Source of the DNA: an uncultured bacterium
GTDB lineage: Bacteria; Cyanobacteriota; Vampirovibrionia; Gastranaerophilales; Gastranaerophilaceae
Length of the DNA: 64,000 bases
Reading direction: 5' to 3'
Assembly (NCBI GenBank): GCA_902774905.1
Contig: CACYKF010000004.1
Location: 99,025 to 163,024 of the forward strand
Shown: piece by piece, positions 61,605 through 64,000 of the stretch
Numbering within the stretch: position 1 is the first letter of the stretch
Layout of the letters: each line of letters starts with the position of its first letter
Notes under the pieces: generated by a model
What the model was told of the DNA's origin: nothing
Databases searched by the model: none
What the model saw: the letters and a program-made list of their open reading frames with translations, nothing else
Position numbers and translations under genes: made by a program

Positions 61605-63002
61605 ATGGATATTAAAATTGTAGAAAATGTAAAAGATACCGAATGTGATGTTTTAATTATCAATAAATTTGAGGGTAAACAAACAACTTGTGATTTAGTA
61701 AATCAGTTTTTGCCTTCAGATTTTAGCGGGAAAAAGGGAGAAACTTTTGTTCTTCACACGCACAAACAAAGACCTGCAAAAAATATTTTGGTTATTGGTC
61801 TTGGGAAAGAAGAAGAAATTTCAAATAATATAGTCAGGGAAAGTGTTGCAAAAGCAATCAAAAAATGCGGAGAATTAAAGGCTAAAAAAGTCGGTATTTG
61901 TTTTGCTACCGATTTCAATTATGGCGGACCTGCCGTTTTGGGTGCTAAAATCTCAGATTATCGTTTTGACAAATACAAAACCAAAAAAGATTTTCACATT
62001 GAAGAACTTTATCTTTCAAATGTAGATAATGAACTTGTTAATAAAGCAATTGTTGTTGCAGATTCTATGGAACTTTCAAGAAATTTGGCAAACGAACCTG
62101 CCGCTTATGCAACACCGACAAGACTTGCTCAAATTGCTCAAAGTCTTGAAGGTATTGAAACAAAAGTTTTTGACCATAACCAAATTGAACAAATGGGAAT
62201 GGGCGCATACCTTGCAGTTGCAAAAGGCAGTATTGAACCGCCAAAATTTATCCACATGAAATATGTTCCGCAAAATCCTAAAAAAAGAATTGCAATTATC
62301 GGGAAAGGGCTTTGTTTTGACAGCGGCGGATTAGACTTAAAACCTGCAAATTCAATGCTTACAATGAGAGATGATATGTCCGGTTCGGCAGTTGTAATAG
62401 GTATTATGAAAGCAATGGCTAAATTGAAACCTGATGTCGAAGTTCACGGAATCATCGCCGCATGCGAAAATATGCCGGGAATGGGTGCATACAAACCGGG
62501 TGACATCTTAACCGCTATGAACGGTAAAACAATTGAAGTTGATAATACTGATGCCGAAGGTCGTTTGACACTTGCGGATGCTCTTTGTTATGCATGTAAA
62601 CTTGATGTAGATGAAGTTATTGATATAGCAACACTTACAGGCGCTTGTATGGTGGCTCTTGGTACTGCAGCATCAGGTATTATGGGTAACAATGAAGAAT
62701 TTGTTTCTAAAATCATTGAAACAGGAAAAGTTTCGGGTGAAAAATTCTGGGAACTTCCTATGTGGCAGGAATACAGAGATAATATGGACAGTGATATTGC
62801 AGATATGAAAAATACAGGAACCCGTTATGGCGGAGCATCTGCTGCCGGAATGTTCTTGAAAGAATTTGTTACCGATAATGTAAAATGGGCTCATTTGGAT
62901 ATTGCAGGAACAGCATTTTTGGAAAAACCACAGAAAGAGTTTTTCTGCAAAGGTTCAACGGCCTGCGGTATCAGAACATTGATTAAATATATTACTGAAT
63001 AA
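61605..63002 (+). CDS. pepA: Leucyl aminopeptidase (M17)
   Basis: The start is the ATG at 61605 with AAAAGGAG upstream. The 465-residue protein has an N-terminal M17 domain and the catalytic domain with two-zinc ligands: VIGKGLCFDSGGLDLKP (Lys, Asp), MRDDMSGSAVVIG, and NTDAEGRLTLADAL (Asp, Glu, Arg). It removes N-terminal residues from peptides in the cytosol, usually as a hexamer. Length is normal. Confidence 0.94.
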   Translation: MDIKIVENVKDTECDVLIINKFEGKQTTCDLVNQFLPSDFSGKKGETFVLHTHKQRPAKNILVIGLGKEEEISNNIVRESVAKAIKKCGELKAKKVGICFATDFNYGGPAVLGAKISDYRFDKYKTKKDFHIEELYLSNVDNELVNKAIVVADSMELSRNLANEPAAYATPTRLAQIAQSLEGIETKVFDHNQIEQMGMGAYLAVAKGSIEPPKFIHMKYVPQNPKKRIAIIGKGLCFDSGGLDLKPANSMLTMRDDMSGSAVVIGIMKAMAKLKPDVEVHGIIAACENMPGMGAYKPGDILTAMNGKTIEVDNTDAEGRLTLADALCYACKLDVDEVIDIATLTGACMVALGTAASGIMGNNEEFVSKIIETGKVSGEKFWELPMWQEYRDNMDSDIADMKNTGTRYGGASAAGMFLKEFVTDNVKWAHLDIAGTAFLEKPQKEFFCKGSTACGIRTLIKYITE

Positions 63003-63020
63003 TATATTTATCTTTCAAAA

Positions 63021-63053
63021 ATAAAGGACAAGGGAATTTTTCTCTTGTCCTTA
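63021..63053 (-). terminator. Terminator facing the 63081 gene
   Basis: AAGGACAAG/CTTGTCCTT stem. The T tract (TTTATTTTT) lies on the - strand side, so it ends transcripts coming from the 63081-63272 gene. Confidence 0.65.
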
Positions 63054-63080
63054 AAAATTGCTTTTATTATGTTTATTTAA

Positions 63081-63272
63081 TTACTTTTTTACATCTTCTT
63101 TTACAACAATCAAATTATTCATAATTTTCATTGCAGTAGTAGGAAGAACAACATGCTCTAAACCATCTGCAATACTGATGATTTTGCCTGCACCCAAAAC
63201 TACTTCTTCCCCTTTGTAAATGAATTTGTAATCTGTTTCTCTGTCTGAACGAATTGTAATTTGTGTTGTCAT
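63081..63272 (-). CDS. Small unknown protein (63 residues)
   Basis: A short, beta-rich protein (MTTQITIRSDRETDYKFIYK ... GAGKIISIADG) with GGAAAGG upstream. The pattern suggests a small barrel. No family recognised. It is the last gene of the hisS strand set in this window. Confidence 0.55.
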   Translation of the reverse strand: MTTQITIRSDRETDYKFIYKGEEVVLGAGKIISIADGLEHVVLPTTAMKIMNNLIVVKEDVKK

Positions 63273-63343
63273 TTCTTTTCCTTTCCAAATCGGTTAACAG
63301 TGTTTATTATAAGCGATATTTCCCCTTTTTGCAAGCAGATATT

Positions 63344-63568
63344 TTATGCAAAGATATCTAATATTTTTTTGTCTTGTTCTTTTGACAAATCCGAAATAGA
63401 TGGTTTTGTTAAGATTTTTTCGTCCCAAAATTCTTTATCAAACGGGTTTTCTCTTTCATCCGTAAATGAATCGGTTATATCAGGAACATTTGCTATATCA
63501 TCCCAATCTCCGACTGATTTTTTTATACTGCCGTGTAAATAATCACTTAATATTTTTTGAACTTTCAT
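63344..63568 (-). CDS. Small unknown protein coupled to hisS (74 residues)
   Basis: Its ATG overlaps the hisS stop codon (ATGA), so it is translationally coupled. The sequence is acidic, with helical ends ([20 protein letters not shown] ... [12 protein letters not shown]) and a Pro/Asp-rich centre. No family recognised. Confidence 0.6.
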   Translation of the reverse strand: MKVQKILSDYLHGSIKKSVGDWDDIANVPDITDSFTDERENPFDKEFWDEKILTKPSISDLSKEQDKKILDIFA

Positions 63569-64000
63569 TTTATATTTTCTACCGTGTCTTTTCTGTCTAT
63601 GGTGATTTGTTCACCTGTTTTCAAATTTTTTACTGAAACTTTATTTTTTTCTATCTCATCTTCACCTAAGATTATGGCATAATTTGCTATTTTTGAGGCT
63701 TTTTCAAGTTGTTTGGTAAACTTTTTATTTGTCAAATCCATTTCTATATTTAAACCCTGCAAACGAAGTTCCTGTGCAAGTTTTAATGCTTCTGTAGTAT
63801 TGTTTGAAACAATATAACCGTCAAGTTTTGAACATTCTTTTTCTTTTAGTAATGATATAAGTCTTTCCATTCCCATCGCAAAACCGATTGCAGGAGTTGG
63901 TTCTCCGCCGAGTTCAGATACAAGGTTATCATATCTTCCGCCGCCGCATACCGCATTTTGTGAACCCAAATTATTTGATTTAATCTCGAAAACAGTTCTT
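63565..64000 (-). CDS. hisS: Histidyl-tRNA synthetase, 3' part (gene runs off the window)
   Basis: Only the C-terminal ~145 residues are present. The class II motif 3 region ([31 protein letters not shown]) is followed by the anticodon-binding domain ([40 protein letters not shown]). HisRS charges tRNA-His. The start lies beyond position 64000. Confidence 0.92.
   Translation of the reverse strand, partial: RTVFEIKSNNLGSQNAVCGGGRYDNLVSELGGEPTPAIGFAMGMERLISLLKEKECSKLDGYIVSNNTTEALKLAQELRLQGLNIEMDLTNKKFTKQLEKASKIANYAIILGEDEIEKNKVSVKNLKTGEQITIDRKDTVENIK

Noticed and set aside
1-64000. rRNA, tRNA or riboswitch genes
   Set aside because: I looked through the intergenic regions for cloverleaf or rRNA motifs and for known riboswitch cores and found none I could support by eye.
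1-64000. Prophage or autonomous insertion sequence
   Set aside because: No transposase, integrase or phage structural gene is visible; only non-autonomous repeats occur.

Overview
The window is AT-rich bacterial chromosome. Its gene content is that of an anaerobic fermenter: a bifunctional AdhE behind a Rex-like operator, a pyrophosphate-dependent phosphofructokinase, type II fatty acid synthesis genes, and no respiratory or photosynthetic genes. The combination of a secreted AMIN-like protein, GGDEF/HD-GYP proteins, many REP-like intergenic repeats and several cytosolic-looking proteins that share an Asn-rich N-terminal motif ending in F-x-G suggests a gut member of the Melainabacteria/Vampirovibrionia (Gastranaerophilales), the non-photosynthetic relatives of cyanobacteria. 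This placement is inference from gene content; no rRNA is present to confirm it.

Layout. 0-8 kb: a PanE-like reductase, a degenerate HD-domain protein, DUF4236, a COG2509 flavoprotein, small secreted and cysteine-cluster proteins, an HxlR regulator and aroK-aroB, followed by a hairpin-rich MITE-like element. 8-17 kb: a dicarboxylate/glutamate symporter coupled to ileS (with an in-frame REP insertion), a TPR protein, a histidine pseudokinase overlapping a sugar-type ABC ATPase, then a repeat island holding a 22-residue hydrophobic peptide gene. 17-30 kb: zinc alcohol dehydrogenase, sugar-binding protein, AMIN-like membrane protein, era, an oligopeptide-type ABC ATPase, adhE, ilvE, fabG, then a second copy of the peptide locus. 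30-36 kb: a secreted TPR protein, a GAF-GGDEF-HD-GYP protein, fabF and acpP. 36-43 kb: a PIN toxin-antitoxin pair, pfp, dnaN, a MarR regulator and a convergent type II restriction-modification pair. 43-52 kb: a STAS / phosphatase-kinase partner-switching operon, fabD, a trehalose-synthase-like GH13 enzyme, an acyltransferase, a WYL regulator and an SH3 protein, then a repeat island with an 'empty' third copy of the peptide-bearing element. 52-64 kb: pheT, small unknown proteins, a LysM protein, a VOC protein, an unrecognised enzyme-like protein, a GNAT-like protein, pepA and the 3' part of hisS.

How it fits together. Core metabolism (shikimate, fatty acid, branched-chain amino acid, ethanol formation, PPi glycolysis) is scattered in short operons separated by repeat islands. 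Signalling is rich for so short a stretch: c-di-GMP turnover, STAS/RsbU/RsbW-type switching and a pseudokinase joined to an ABC ATPase. Genome-maintenance or defence modules are the PIN pair and the restriction-modification pair.

The best candidate for an undescribed system is the repeat-borne mini-locus at about 17.0-17.26 and 29.9-30.15 kb. It has a conserved promoter, a 5' leader whose first ~60 nt are identical in the two copies, a strong ribosome site, a 22-24 residue hydrophobic peptide whose sequence is kept while its codons diverge, and a nested hairpin terminator. A third copy of the surrounding repeat at 52.73-52.83 kb lacks the whole insert. It resembles type I toxin loci such as Ibs/Fst in form. 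The second candidate is the shared N-terminal motif on at least six otherwise unrelated proteins.
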